A stretch of DNA of 64,000 nucleotides from Streptomyces bicolor (GCF_000719285.1 NZ_JOFS01000005.1:525021-589020); one strand, 5' to 3'. Positions 35,479 through 44,689 are shown, counted from the stretch's first letter. Numbers and translations: made by a program. Notes: a model not told the origin generated them from the letters alone.

Positions 35479-36351
35479 ATGACGCGCCCGATCACGGTAG
35501 GGGTGGACGGATCGGAGGAGAGTCTCGCCGGGCTGGCCTGGGCCGCCCGGGAGGCGGTCCGCCGGGGGCTCGACCTGCGGGTGGTGCACGCCTGGCGGTT
35601 CCAGCCGCACGAGGCGATCGACGCGGGGGACCCGGAAAGCCAGGAACGGTGGGTGCGCGAAGGACTGACCGAGGCCGCCCGTTCCGTCACCGAGCGGCAC
35701 CAGGGCCTTGACGTCACCACCGATGTCCTCGACGGCCCGGCGGCCGAGACGCTGGTCGCCGCGGCGGCGGAGGCCGAGATGCTGGTGCTGGGATCGCGGG
35801 GCCGCGCCGCGGTCGTCGGGTTCCTGCTGGGCTCCGTCGGACAGCAGGTGATCGCCGGGTCCGCGCGGCCCGTCGTCCTCGTACGGGCCGGGGACCAGGC
35901 CTCGGCCGAGGCTGCCGGGCGCGAGATCGTCGTCGGTCAGCACGGCGACGCGGACGACAGCGCCGCCGCGTTGCGGTTCGCCTTCGAGACGGCCGCCGCG
36001 CGCGGGGCGACCGTACGCGCCGTACGGGCCTGGACCCTGCCGCCGCTGTTCGCCTACAGCCCGGCCTCCCTGAAGCTCCTCGACGACGCCGGAGGCCTGG
36101 AGCCGTACGAGAAGAAGGCCTTGGGTGAGGCCCTGCTGCCGTGGCGGGAGCGCTTCCCGGACGTCCAGGTCGTCGAGCATGTCGAGATGGGCAGCGCCGG
36201 GCAGGTGCTGCTGTCGGTCGCCGGGCGGGCCCAGCTGATGGTGGTCGGGCGCCGTGCCCGCCGTACGGCCGTGGGCGCCCGCATCGGCTCGGTGGCGCAC
36301 GGCGTCCTGCATCACGCGGACTGCCCGGTGGCGGTGGTACCGCCGGCCTGA
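35479..36351 (+). CDS. Universal stress protein, two UspA domains
   Basis: A 290-residue tandem UspA protein. Each half ends with an ATP-binding G-x2-G-x9-G(S/T) type motif, seen as GSRGRAAVVGFLLGSV and GRRARRTAVGARIGSV. Such double-domain proteins in actinobacteria respond to hypoxia, dormancy or envelope stress and bind ATP, but the reaction is unclear. The ATG at 35479 has GAGGAGG upstream. I looked for a DevR/OsdR-type dyad in the 62-bp promoter region and found no convincing copy. It is followed convergently by the DUF4032 gene. Confidence 0.92.
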   Translation: MTRPITVGVDGSEESLAGLAWAAREAVRRGLDLRVVHAWRFQPHEAIDAGDPESQERWVREGLTEAARSVTERHQGLDVTTDVLDGPAAETLVAAAAEAEMLVLGSRGRAAVVGFLLGSVGQQVIAGSARPVVLVRAGDQASAEAAGREIVVGQHGDADDSAAALRFAFETAAARGATVRAVRAWTLPPLFAYSPASLKLLDDAGGLEPYEKKALGEALLPWRERFPDVQVVEHVEMGSAGQVLLSVAGRAQLMVVGRRARRTAVGARIGSVAHGVLHHADCPVAVVPPA

Positions 36352-36352
36352 G

Positions 36353-37585
36353 TCAGTCGGTGGTGGGCTGGAGCGTCTCCCGGGCCGTGGGCAGGATGTT
36401 CTTGATGTAGTCCTCGACCACCGTGTCGAGGCCGATGTCGTGCTGCGCCCGCTCGGACAGGTACCAGCGGTGCTCGAGCAACTCGTGGTAGATCTCGGCC
36501 GGGTCCATGGAGCCGCGCAGCTCCAGCGGCACGGCCCGCACGGTGGGGCGGAAGACGTCGCGCACCCAGCGGTGGGCGAGGACCTCCGGGCGGGCGCCGA
36601 GGGGGTCGCCCGGGGCGTAGTCGTCCTGGGTGGCCATCCAGCTCTCCAGGTCGTTCAACAGCCGCCGGGCCTGGTTCTCCTCGGTGTCCAGGCCGGTGAG
36701 GCGCAGCAGTTGACGCTGGTGGTGGCCGGCGTCGACGACCTTCGGCACGAAGGTGACGGTGTCGCCGTTGGTGGCGTGCTCGATCTGCATCTCGGCGACG
36801 TCGAAGCCGAGGTCGTTCAGGCGGCGTATCCGGCGCTCTATGTAGTGGTACTTGCCCGCCGGATAGACCGAGGTGCGGGTCAGTTCCTCCCACAGGCCGC
36901 CGTAGCGCGCGCAGATCTCCATGCCGAACTCGATCGGGTCCACCGAGGGGTGCAGCGCCCCGGACGCCTCCAGGTCCAGCAGCTCACCGCTGATGTTGAC
37001 GCGGGCGAGGTCCAGGTCGTAGTCGCGCTGGCCGGTGCTGAGCTGCGAGTGCAGATCGCCCGTCTCGGCGTCCACCAGATACGCGGCGTACGCGCCCGCG
37101 TCACGGCGGAACAGCGTGTTGGACAGCGAGCAGTCGCCCCAGGCGAACCCGGCGAGGTGGAGGCGGACCAGCAGCACGGCCAGCGCGTCCATCAGGCGGT
37201 GCATGGTCGCCGGGCGCATCGTCGTCTCGAACATCGAGCGGTACGGCTGCGAGCCGCGAAGGTGCCGGGTGACCAGCACCGACTCCAGCGGGCCGCCGGC
37301 CGCGTCGGTGCGGCCGGTGACGACGGCCAGCGGGTCGACCGCCGGGATGCCGAGGCGGTCCAGGTCGCGCAGCAGCTCGTACTCGCGCAACGCCGGGCGC
37401 TCGGCGAGCTCCTTGACGGCGATCACCTCGTTGCCGGCCCGGGCGTAGCGCACGATGTGGCGTGAGATGCCGCGCGGCAGCGGGACCAGGACGTCCTCCG
37501 GCCACTCCTCCAGGGGCAGGTGCCAGGGCAGCTCCAGCAGGAGCCCGGGGTGCTCCGGGTTCGTCGCGCTGATCTGCAGTGCCAT
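36353..37585 (-). CDS. DUF4032 domain protein with kinase-like (WaaP/LPS kinase-type) fold
   Basis: A 410-residue cytoplasmic protein. The N-terminal half resembles an atypical kinase: VIAVKELAERPALREYELL carries a Lys-Glu pair, GFAWGDCSLSNTLF is a degenerate catalytic loop (Asp and Asn), and AYLVDAETGDLH may hold a metal Asp. The C-terminal half (about 220-410) is the DUF4032 module with YHYIERRIRRLND and LEHRWYLSERAQHDIG. The function is not established. The ATG at 37583-37585 is the only good start. Confidence 0.82.
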   Translation of the reverse strand: MALQISATNPEHPGLLLELPWHLPLEEWPEDVLVPLPRGISRHIVRYARAGNEVIAVKELAERPALREYELLRDLDRLGIPAVDPLAVVTGRTDAAGGPLESVLVTRHLRGSQPYRSMFETTMRPATMHRLMDALAVLLVRLHLAGFAWGDCSLSNTLFRRDAGAYAAYLVDAETGDLHSQLSTGQRDYDLDLARVNISGELLDLEASGALHPSVDPIEFGMEICARYGGLWEELTRTSVYPAGKYHYIERRIRRLNDLGFDVAEMQIEHATNGDTVTFVPKVVDAGHHQRQLLRLTGLDTEENQARRLLNDLESWMATQDDYAPGDPLGARPEVLAHRWVRDVFRPTVRAVPLELRGSMDPAEIYHELLEHRWYLSERAQHDIGLDTVVEDYIKNILPTARETLQPTTD

Positions 37586-37625
37586 GGGCCGTTCGTCCTC
37601 GCCTCGCGGTGATCGTCACCTCACC

Positions 37626-38372
37626 TTAAAGTGCGCGCTCCCGGGCCTGAAGAGCGGCTTCCCGCACCGAGCCGCGGTGCGACGGCCCGTGCCCGGGAAG
37701 CAGCACATCGCCCTTGAGGCCTTCGAGTACGGCCAGCGAGGCCACGGCCTGGGCACGCTCACGGTGGAACATGTCCGGCAGCAGTTGCGGCCCCTCGAGC
37801 CGCGAGGTGGGGTGGCCGCTCACCAGGGCGTCGCCCGCGATCACCACCCCGGCGTCGGGCAGGTGGTAGGCGCAGTGGCCGTCGGTGTGGCCGGGAGTGT
37901 GCACCGGGACGGGCCGGCCCGGCAGGTCCAGCGGGCCGGGCGAGGGGAACGGCTCGGGGGAGGTGACCGGGACGTGCTCGGTGCCGCCGGAGCGGATGGC
38001 GTGGACGGCCCAGGGCAGGACGCCCGGCCGCCAGCCGTTCTTCAGGACCGTGCCGACGCTGACCTGGTGCAGGAACTCCCGGCGGGCGTGCGGCACTTCG
38101 ACTTCGTGCAGGTATATGGGCGTGCCGTAGGTGTCGCGCAGGTACTCGGCGTTGCCCAGGTGGTCCGTGTGCGCGTGGGTGATCAGTACGGCCGTGACCG
38201 CCTCCGGCGAACTCCCCACCTCGGCGAGCGAGGCGAGGAGCCTGGGCCGGTCCCCGGGATAGCCGGTGTCGATCAGCGTGACCGCGTCGCCCTCGGTGAG
38301 GATCACCCAGTTCGTGTTGCTGCCGTGCACCAGATGGGTGCCGTCCGCGACTTGCTGCACATCTGCCCGCAT
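37626..38372 (-). CDS. Metallo-beta-lactamase fold hydrolase
   Basis: A 248-residue soluble MBL-fold enzyme with the full metal set: HAHTDH (ITHAHTDHLGN), a third histidine in HTPGHTDGHCAYH, VIAGDALVSG supplying the bridging Asp, and LLPGHGPSHRG. Glyoxalase II-, lactonase- and RNase Z-like proteins share this pattern; the reaction is unknown. The ATG at 38370-38372 (MRADVQQV) gives the expected start, although the gene's 5' end lies close to the divergent flank of the acyltransferase. Confidence 0.88.
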   Translation of the reverse strand: MRADVQQVADGTHLVHGSNTNWVILTEGDAVTLIDTGYPGDRPRLLASLAEVGSSPEAVTAVLITHAHTDHLGNAEYLRDTYGTPIYLHEVEVPHARREFLHQVSVGTVLKNGWRPGVLPWAVHAIRSGGTEHVPVTSPEPFPSPGPLDLPGRPVPVHTPGHTDGHCAYHLPDAGVVIAGDALVSGHPTSRLEGPQLLPDMFHRERAQAVASLAVLEGLKGDVLLPGHGPSHRGSVREAALQARERAL

Positions 38373-38421
38373 GATCGTCCCGCGTGGTGAGGTCCGTGCC
38401 CGACGGAGACAGCAAAGCAGA

Positions 38422-39603
38422 TCAGGATGAATGCGGGTCCGGCGGGGCCGGACGCATTCCGAACAGGAATCGCGTCAGCCGCGTCCTGCGCACCACGCAC
38501 TCGTAGAGCACCAGGATCACCGCGAGCGAACCCGCCACGATCACCGCGTACTCGACGACGATCGGCGCCGGCCATCCCACCACGCCGTACGCGATGGCGA
38601 CCACGACCGGCTGGTGCAGCACGTACAACGGCAGGGCGGCGAGCCCGAGATACATCATCGTGCGCGATGGCGGCCGGGCCTCGCGCGGCCGGTCCAGCAG
38701 CCCGAGGATCGCCACCACCCAGCACCAGCCCGCCGCCCCGAACACGGCCCGGGTCACCAGCGCGAACGGGTTCCACTCGGTGAAGGGGTCGTCCAGGGAG
38801 AGGAACCCGGGCGCGGTCCCCGCGAACAGCACCAGTCCGGCCACGCCCACCGGCACGGCGAGCCGGCGCAGCGCGGCGCGAACGCGTACGTCGTCGGCGA
38901 GGGCGTAGCCGAAGAGGAAGAACACCAGGTAGGCCCAGCGGTTCCAGCCCGCGAAGCCCTCCTCCATACCCAGGAACGCGTTGATCGCGGCGAGCGGAAG
39001 GGTGGGCAGGAGAAGCAGGGCCGGGCGCCGCTCCACCGTCCGTCCCACGCGCTCGGCCCAGGCCGCGAGCGGTGCCGCGACCGGGGCGAGGAGCAGGCTG
39101 AAGGCCAGCAGAAGCACGACGAACCACAGATGCCCGGTCTCGAAGTGCTCCCCGTCGAGGACGAAGGGGAAGTCGGCCGGATCCGGGTGGACGGTGAGGA
39201 AACGGGGCCAGAAACGCCAGTACGACTCGTCGTAGCCGGGATCGGCGGCCCGCAGCCGCAGCCACTGGGGGAGTGGGCACAGCACGAGCGTCGCGAACAT
39301 GAGCGGAACGCCCAGGCGCAGCAGCCGTTCACGGCTGAAGCGGGCGGGTCCGCGCCGGCGGATCGAGTACCGGGAGCCGAGCCCGGCGACCAGGAACAGG
39401 ATGGGCATCGCCCAGACCACCGCGAACCCGGCGAGCACGGTGACGGCGTCGGTCGTCTGCGCGTTCTTGACGTAGAAGTCGTCGTCCGGCGAGAAGACGA
39501 GGCCGGAGTGGAAGAAGACCAGCCCGAGGACCACGAGGACGCGCAGCGCGTCCAGTTCGCCGCGTCGGGGTGAGGTGGCCGGTGCCTGCGTTTCCGCGCT
39601 CAC
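38422..39603 (-). CDS. Acyltransferase 3 family membrane protein
   Basis: A 393-residue polytopic membrane protein of the OpgC/NodX acyltransferase 3 family, which transfers acyl groups to extracytoplasmic sugars or antibiotics. About ten hydrophobic segments are visible, starting at LRVLVVLGLVFFHSGLVF, which contains the characteristic His. Other blocks are MPILFLVAGLGSRYS and TGHLWFVVLLLAFSLLLA. A basic C-terminal tail follows. The start is GTG at 39601-39603. Its acyl donor and acceptor are unknown. The terminator of the upstream alkB gene at 39646-39680 separates it from that unit. Confidence 0.88.
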   Translation of the reverse strand: MSAETQAPATSPRRGELDALRVLVVLGLVFFHSGLVFSPDDDFYVKNAQTTDAVTVLAGFAVVWAMPILFLVAGLGSRYSIRRRGPARFSRERLLRLGVPLMFATLVLCPLPQWLRLRAADPGYDESYWRFWPRFLTVHPDPADFPFVLDGEHFETGHLWFVVLLLAFSLLLAPVAAPLAAWAERVGRTVERRPALLLLPTLPLAAINAFLGMEEGFAGWNRWAYLVFFLFGYALADDVRVRAALRRLAVPVGVAGLVLFAGTAPGFLSLDDPFTEWNPFALVTRAVFGAAGWCWVVAILGLLDRPREARPPSRTMMYLGLAALPLYVLHQPVVVAIAYGVVGWPAPIVVEYAVIVAGSLAVILVLYECVVRRTRLTRFLFGMRPAPPDPHSS

Positions 39604-39645
39604 CCGCCCCAGTGTGGGGGCAGGACAGGGCTTCGCCCAGAGGAA

Positions 39646-39680
39646 GGGCTGCCTCCGGCACCGTCCGCCGGAGGCAGCCC
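39646..39680 (-). terminator. Terminator of the alkB transcript
   Basis: A perfect 14-bp inverted repeat, GGGCTGCCTCCGGC (39646-39659) with its complement at 39667-39680 and a 7-nt loop. It lies 33 bp after the alkB stop. Confidence 0.8.
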
Positions 39681-39712
39681 CCGCGTGCAGCCGAAGCGGC
39701 CGCCTCTCCGCC

Positions 39713-40342
39713 TCACTGCACGCCGTGCGGGCGGAACTGGATGCTGATGCGCGGTCCCGTGGCGCGCGTGCTCTTGGGCACGGAGTGTTCCCAGGTCCGC
39801 TGGCACGAGCCGCCCATCACGATCAGGTCGCCGTGCCCCAGCGGACGCCGTATCGTCTCGCCGCCGCCCCGCATCGGGCGCAGCAGCAGATCCCGGGGCG
39901 CGCCCACGGAGAGGATCGCCACCATCGTGTCCTCCCGCGCGCCGCGCCCGATGCGGTCGCCGTGCCAGGCGACGCTGTCGCGGCCGTCGCGGTAGTAGCA
40001 GAGCCCGGCCGTCGTGAAGGGTTCGCCCAGCTCCTCGCCGTAGTGCGCGGTCAGCGCGTCGCGGGCGTCGGTGAGCACGGGATGGGGAAGTGCGTCGTCC
40101 GCGCCGTAGAAGGCGAGCAGGCGCGGTACGTCGACGACGTGGTCGTACATCGTGCGCCGCTCGGCTCGCCACGGCACCTCCGCGGCCAGCTGTTCGAACA
40201 GGGCGTCGGCCCCGCTGAGCCAGCCGGGCAGGACGTCGATCCAGGCGCCATGGGTGAGTCGCGTGCGGCGGACCCCGGTGAGGGAGCCCAGCCGCAGCTC
40301 GTCGGTCTGGTCGAACAGGGAGCCCTGGAGGTGCGTGGCCAT
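39713..40342 (-). CDS. alkB: AlkB-like 2-oxoglutarate-dependent dioxygenase
   Basis: A 209-residue Fe(II)/2OG dioxygenase of the AlkB DNA/RNA demethylation-repair family. Seen: the metal triad His-x-Asp in VAWHGDRIG, a distal His in WEHSVPK, and the 2OG-binding Arg in RISIQFRPH. Upstream are YDHVVDVPRLL and CYYRDGRDS, typical of the family. The ATG at 40340-40342 begins MATHLQGSLF; a longer start would add an unrelated leader. It is divergent from a TetR gene over two tandem palindromes, so its expression may be affected by that regulator. Confidence 0.9.
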   Translation of the reverse strand: MATHLQGSLFDQTDELRLGSLTGVRRTRLTHGAWIDVLPGWLSGADALFEQLAAEVPWRAERRTMYDHVVDVPRLLAFYGADDALPHPVLTDARDALTAHYGEELGEPFTTAGLCYYRDGRDSVAWHGDRIGRGAREDTMVAILSVGAPRDLLLRPMRGGGETIRRPLGHGDLIVMGGSCQRTWEHSVPKSTRATGPRISIQFRPHGVQ

Positions 40343-40407
40343 GGTTCCAGCGTAGCCCTGAATCGAAAGTCTGTTCCTATTTGGGTTTCCGCTCGGCCGG
40401 CCTGTTG

Positions 40408-40440
40408 GATACATTGCTGTATCGGATACATTCATGTATC
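40408..40440. promoter_or_regulatory. Two tandem 16-bp palindromes, TetR operator
   Basis: GATACATTGCTGTATC (40408-40423) and GATACATTCATGTATC (40425-40440) are two near-identical palindromes at a 17-bp period. They lie 15 bp before the TetR start and upstream of alkB. Such spacing is typical of cooperative autorepressor binding. Confidence 0.85.
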
Positions 40441-40455
40441 GAATGGAGGCGAAGC

Positions 40456-41082
40456 ATGGCGGTCGAGAGCACAACCAAGCGCGTCACCAGGCGCCGCGTC
40501 CGCACGCGGGCCAACCTTCTCGACGCCGCGTTCGCCGTGTTCGCCGCGAAGGGCTTCGGGCGCGTCTCCATCGAGGAGGTCTGCGAGGCCGCCGGTTACA
40601 GCAGGGGCGCCTTCTACTCCAACTTCGACAGCCTGGACGAGCTGTTCTTCGCCCTCTACCAGCAGCGCGCGGACCTGATCGCGGAGCAGGTGTCCGGGGC
40701 GCTCGCCCTCGACGGGCCGGACCTGGACGTGCCCGCCGCCGTGGACCGGGTGACCGACGTGCTGCTCCTGGACCGCGACTGGCTGCTGGTGAAGACGGAC
40801 TTCCTGGTGCACGCCGCCCGAGAACCAGCCGTCGCCCAGACCCTGCTGGAACACCGGGCCCGGCTGCGCGGCGCGATCGCCGACCGGCTCGCCCGCGCGC
40901 GGGGACACACCGCACTGCCCGCCGTGCTCGGCGACATCGACGGTGCCGCCCACGCCGTGGTCGCCGCCTACGACGGAGTGACCACCCAACTTCTGCTGGA
41001 CAAGGACGTCGAGCACGCCCGCGCCTGGCTGAAACAAATACTCACCGCGCTGCTCACCGACGGCAGCGACACCACCGTATGA
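40456..41082 (+). CDS. TetR family transcriptional regulator
   Basis: A 208-residue repressor. The N-terminal HTH (about 15-60) is complete: RANLLDAAFAVFAAKGF, VSIEEVCEAAGYSRGAFYSNF. The C-terminal ligand domain is helical and variable (DRDWLLVKTDFLVHAAREP). The ATG at 40456 has TGGAGG upstream. It is followed 16 bp later by a FAD-binding dehydrogenase, so the two probably form an operon, and the tandem palindromes directly upstream are its likely self-controlled operator. The ligand may be the dehydrogenase substrate (inference). Confidence 0.92.
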   Translation: MAVESTTKRVTRRRVRTRANLLDAAFAVFAAKGFGRVSIEEVCEAAGYSRGAFYSNFDSLDELFFALYQQRADLIAEQVSGALALDGPDLDVPAAVDRVTDVLLLDRDWLLVKTDFLVHAAREPAVAQTLLEHRARLRGAIADRLARARGHTALPAVLGDIDGAAHAVVAAYDGVTTQLLLDKDVEHARAWLKQILTALLTDGSDTTV

Positions 41083-41098
41083 GGAAGGGACGGTCGCC

Positions 41099-42772
41099 AT
41101 GGATGCCGACGTCATCGTCGTCGGAGCGGGACTCGCGGGCCTGGTCGCCGCGAGCGAACTGACCAGCCGGGGCCGCAGGGTCGCGCTGGTGGACCAGGAG
41201 AACGCCGCCAACCTCGGCGGGCAGGCGTTCTGGTCCTTCGGCGGACTGTTCCTCGTCGACTCCCCGGAGCAGCGGCGCCTGGGCATCAAGGACTCCCTCG
41301 ACCTGGCCTGGAACGACTGGCAGGGCAGCGCCCAGTTCGACCGGGTCGACGACGAGGACTCCTGGGCGGTGCGCTGGGCGCGTGCGTACGTCGAGTTCGC
41401 GGCCGGCGAGAAGCGGTCCTGGCTCGACACGCACGGCATCAAGTTCCTGCCCACCGTGGGCTGGGCCGAGCGCGGCGACCTGCGCGCCCACGGCCACGGC
41501 AACTCCGTTCCCCGGTTCCACATCGCCTGGGGCACCGGCACGGGCGTCGTGGAGCCGTTCGTCCGGTACGCCAAGCAGGCCGCGCGCGACGGGCTGCTCA
41601 CCTTCTACCACCGGCACCAGGTGGACGAGCTGGTCCTCGAGGACGGTTCAGCGCGCGGGGTGCGCGGCACGGTCCTGACCGAGGACAACTCGCCCCGGGG
41701 CGTCGCCTCCAACCGGGACCGCGTCGGCGATTTCGAGCTGACCGCCCAGGCCGTCATCGTCACGACCGGCGGCATCGGCGCCAACCACGACATCGTCCGC
41801 CGCTACTGGCCCGAGCGGCTCGGCACCCCACCCACCGAGATGGTCACCGGCGTCCCCGCCTACGTCGACGGACGCATGCTCGACATCAGCGCGGAGGCGG
41901 GCGTACGCCTGGTCAACCGCGACCGCATGTGGCACTACACCGAGGGCCTGCAGAACTGGGACCCGATCTGGCCCGGCCACGGCATCCGCATCTTGCCCGG
42001 CCCGTCCTCCCTGTGGTTCGACGCCTTGGGCCGCCGTCTGCCGGACCCGTGCCTGCCGGGCTACGACACCCTGAGCACCCTGAAGTACCTGCGCACCGAC
42101 GAGGACATCGCCGGGTACGACCACTCCTGGTTCATCCTCACCCAGAAGATCATCGAGAAGGAGTTCGCACTCTCGGGCTCCGAGCAGAACCCCGACATCA
42201 CCGCCAAGGACCGCGCAGGATTCCTGAGGGAGCGGGTGCTCGGCAAGGGCGCCCCGGGCCCGGTGGCGGCGTTCCTGCGCAACGGCGCCGACTTCGTCAC
42301 CGCCCCGAACCTGGAGCAACTGGTCGAGAAGATGAACCAGTTGACCGACAAGCCGCTCCTCGACGCGGCGGACATCCGGCGCCAGATCGAGGCCCGCGAC
42401 CTCCAGATCGCCAACCCGTACAGCAAGGACGCCCAGGTCCAGGGCATCCGCAACGCCCGCCGCTACATCGGCGACCGCCTCGGCCGCGTCGCCACCCCGC
42501 ACCGCGTCCTGGACCCGGCGGCCGGGCCTCTCATCGGCGTCAAGCTGCACGTCCTGACCCGCAAGACCCTCGGCGGCATCCAGACCGACCTCGACTCCCG
42601 AGCGCTGGCAGCCGACGGGACGCCCGTCGACGGTCTGTACGCGGCCGGCGAGGTCGCCGGGTTCGGCGGTGGCGGCGTCCACGGCTACAACGCCCTGGAG
42701 GGCACCTTCCTCGGCGGCTGCCTCTTCTCGGGCCGGGCGGCGGGACGGGCCGCGGCGCGGCAGACGGGCTGA
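41099..42772 (+). CDS. FAD-binding dehydrogenase, 3-ketosteroid-delta-1-dehydrogenase/fumarate-reductase-like
   Basis: A 557-residue flavoprotein of the FRD/KstD superfamily. The N-terminal dinucleotide fold carries VVGAGLAGLVAASEL and an ADP-ribose Glu/Asp (ALVDQENAAN). The C-terminus contains GEVAGFGGGGVHGYNALEG and LGGCLFSGRAAG, the FAD-closing helix. The middle cap domain is long (about 240-420). A substrate such as a steroid or enone is plausible but unproven. The ATG at 41099 follows AGGAAGGG, 16 bp after the TetR gene, with which it shares a transcript. Confidence 0.88.
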   Translation: MDADVIVVGAGLAGLVAASELTSRGRRVALVDQENAANLGGQAFWSFGGLFLVDSPEQRRLGIKDSLDLAWNDWQGSAQFDRVDDEDSWAVRWARAYVEFAAGEKRSWLDTHGIKFLPTVGWAERGDLRAHGHGNSVPRFHIAWGTGTGVVEPFVRYAKQAARDGLLTFYHRHQVDELVLEDGSARGVRGTVLTEDNSPRGVASNRDRVGDFELTAQAVIVTTGGIGANHDIVRRYWPERLGTPPTEMVTGVPAYVDGRMLDISAEAGVRLVNRDRMWHYTEGLQNWDPIWPGHGIRILPGPSSLWFDALGRRLPDPCLPGYDTLSTLKYLRTDEDIAGYDHSWFILTQKIIEKEFALSGSEQNPDITAKDRAGFLRERVLGKGAPGPVAAFLRNGADFVTAPNLEQLVEKMNQLTDKPLLDAADIRRQIEARDLQIANPYSKDAQVQGIRNARRYIGDRLGRVATPHRVLDPAAGPLIGVKLHVLTRKTLGGIQTDLDSRALAADGTPVDGLYAAGEVAGFGGGGVHGYNALEGTFLGGCLFSGRAAGRAAARQTG

Positions 42773-42812
42773 CGGTGACGTGCGGCCCGTCTCCTCACGC
42801 CGGCATCGGGGT

Positions 42813-43163
42813 TCACGCCTGGAGGAGGCGGGCCAGCACGGCGGCGTGACTCTGCTCCGGCGACTTCGACGCGGTCAGTAGCGTCACGTCGCCCTTCCTC
42901 GTCAACTCCCTCACCTGATCAAGGAGTTCTGCCGCCTCGGGCGCGGCCAGCTCCGCCTCGTACCGGTCGGCGAACTCCTCGTACGACCTCTCGCCCGCGT
43001 GGTACCAGCGCCGCAGTTCGGTGGACGGGGTGAGCCCCTTGGGCCACTCGTTCACGTGCGCCGCGTCCTTCGACAGGCCGCGCGGCCACAGCCGGTCGAC
43101 CAAGACACGCACGCCGTCCTCGGGTTCGGGTGCTTCATAGACGCGCCGGATGCGAACGCTCAT
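42813..43163 (-). CDS. DUF488 family protein
   Basis: A 116-residue small cytoplasmic protein of the DUF488 family: VLVDRLWPRGLSKDAAHVNEW, STELRRWYHA, and the C-terminal VTLLTASKSPEQSHAAVL. Its function is unknown, although some members cluster with stress or sugar-metabolism genes. The ATG at 43161-43163 is correct for the family. It converges on the dehydrogenase over 40 bp and is divergent from the L,D-transpeptidase gene. Confidence 0.9.
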   Translation of the reverse strand: MSVRIRRVYEAPEPEDGVRVLVDRLWPRGLSKDAAHVNEWPKGLTPSTELRRWYHAGERSYEEFADRYEAELAAPEAAELLDQVRELTRKGDVTLLTASKSPEQSHAAVLARLLQA

Positions 43164-43222
43164 GGCCGGGCCTTTCTCGTGGACCTGACGAGTTCCTCAC
43201 AAGTCTCGGCCAAGGTCGACGC

Positions 43223-43963
43223 ATGATCACGCACAAGCCCCGTGTCGCCCTGCTCGCCGCCTCCCTGCTGCTCACCGGCTGCGGTGGCGGTGCCGTGGCG
43301 ACACCGGACCACGAGCCCGCTGCCACCCGGCCCACGACCAGCACGCCGCTGCCGGAGGTCGCCCTTGAGGTGGCCCCGCAGCAGCTGCCCGGTCTGGGGC
43401 CCGAGACCTGGGCGAAGGTGCCCTCCGAGGCGCGTCAGGCCGTCGTCGTGACCGGGCGCGGCAGGAACTCGTCACAGTCCACCGTCGTCCTGTACGAGCG
43501 CAGCGACATCGGCTGGGAGGCCGGCGGCAGCTGGCCCGCCCACAACGCCCTGCGCGGGTGGACCGACCACCACCGCGCCGGCGATCTGCGCTCACCCGTC
43601 GGGGTCTTCACACTCACCGACGCCGGAGGCCTGCTCCGTGACCCCGGCACGAAGCTGCCGTACGACCACGGCTCCGGGTTCACCGCCACCGGCACCGGCT
43701 TCGAGGGCGAGCCCCTCGCGGGCTCGTTCGACTACGTGATCGCCATCAACTACAACCGCAAGCCCGGCACGTCACCGCTCGACTGGACCCGCCCGCTGGG
43801 CGCCGGTCGCGGCGGCGGCATATGGCTGCACGTCGACCACGACGGGCCGACGCAGGGCTGCGTGAGCATCGCGCGGGAGCACATGAGGGAGCTGCTCCTG
43901 GCGCTGGACCCGCACCTGCGTCCCGTCGTCGTCATGGGCGACGCCAAGTCGCTGGCCCGCTGA
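43223..43963 (+). CDS. L,D-transpeptidase-like (YkuD-type) lipoprotein
   Basis: A 246-residue exported protein with a lipoprotein signal ending LLTGC (Cys at about residue 19) and a Pro/Thr-rich spacer. The catalytic core is a YkuD/ErfK domain with the S/T-x-G-C-type active site seen as DGPTQGCVSI, plus His in WLHVDHD. It should crosslink or edit peptidoglycan outside the membrane. The ATG at 43223 begins the signal peptide. A two-component system starts 30 bp downstream, suggesting envelope-stress control of cell-wall repair. Confidence 0.9.
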   Translation: MITHKPRVALLAASLLLTGCGGGAVATPDHEPAATRPTTSTPLPEVALEVAPQQLPGLGPETWAKVPSEARQAVVVTGRGRNSSQSTVVLYERSDIGWEAGGSWPAHNALRGWTDHHRAGDLRSPVGVFTLTDAGGLLRDPGTKLPYDHGSGFTATGTGFEGEPLAGSFDYVIAINYNRKPGTSPLDWTRPLGAGRGGGIWLHVDHDGPTQGCVSIAREHMRELLLALDPHLRPVVVMGDAKSLAR

Positions 43964-43993
43964 GAATCCCACGAAACGCTTAGGATCCGCCAC

Positions 43994-44689
43994 GTGTGCG
44001 CACATGTGCTGGTCGCCGAGGACGACGAGATGCAGGCCGAACTCATACGCCGCTCCCTGCTGGCGGAGGGCCACACCGCGACCGTCGTCCACGACGGCTC
44101 GGCCGCCCTCGACCAGGTCCGGCGGCAGCGGCCGGACCTGGTCGTGCTGGACCTCATGCTCCCGGTGATCGACGGCTTCGGGGTGTGCCGGGTCCTGCGC
44201 CGGGACGACGACATCCCGGTGCTGATGCTGACGGCCCGGTCGGCGGAGGACGACGTGCTGCTCGGCCTCGAACTCGGCGCCGACGACTACATGACCAAGC
44301 CGTACAGCCCGCGTGAGCTGATGGCCCGTATACGCACGGTGCTGCGGCGCAGCGGGCGCGCCGCCGGCCGGCGGGAGGATCCCGTCGTACGCGCCGCCGG
44401 GATCGCCGTCGACCCCGTACGGCACGAGGTGCGGTGCGACGGGGCGGCGGTGGAGTGCACACCGGCCGAGTTCGAGATCCTGCTCGCCCTGGCCGCCGAG
44501 CCCGAACGGGTCTTCTCCCGGCGGCAGTTGCTGGAGTGCACCCGGGGCATCGACCGGGCCTCCACCGAGCGGGCCGTCGACGTCCACATCATGAACCTGC
44601 GCAGGAAGATCGAGGCCGACCCGCGCAGGCCCGTGCGGCTGCTGACCGTCTTCGGCGTCGGCTACAAGCTCAGCGGCGGCCGCGGATGA
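43994..44689 (+). CDS. OmpR-family response regulator
   Basis: A 231-residue regulator with a receiver (about 4-115) carrying the acidic pair EDD, phospho-Asp in VVLDLMLPVIDG, Thr in LMLTARS and Lys in MTKPYSP. A winged-helix DNA-binding domain (about 135-228) ends VFGVGYKL. The start is GTG at 43994. The downstream histidine kinase begins in the four-base ATGA overlap at its stop. Together with the L,D-transpeptidase upstream they likely form one operon. Confidence 0.93.
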   Translation: MCAHVLVAEDDEMQAELIRRSLLAEGHTATVVHDGSAALDQVRRQRPDLVVLDLMLPVIDGFGVCRVLRRDDDIPVLMLTARSAEDDVLLGLELGADDYMTKPYSPRELMARIRTVLRRSGRAAGRREDPVVRAAGIAVDPVRHEVRCDGAAVECTPAEFEILLALAAEPERVFSRRQLLECTRGIDRASTERAVDVHIMNLRRKIEADPRRPVRLLTVFGVGYKLSGGRG

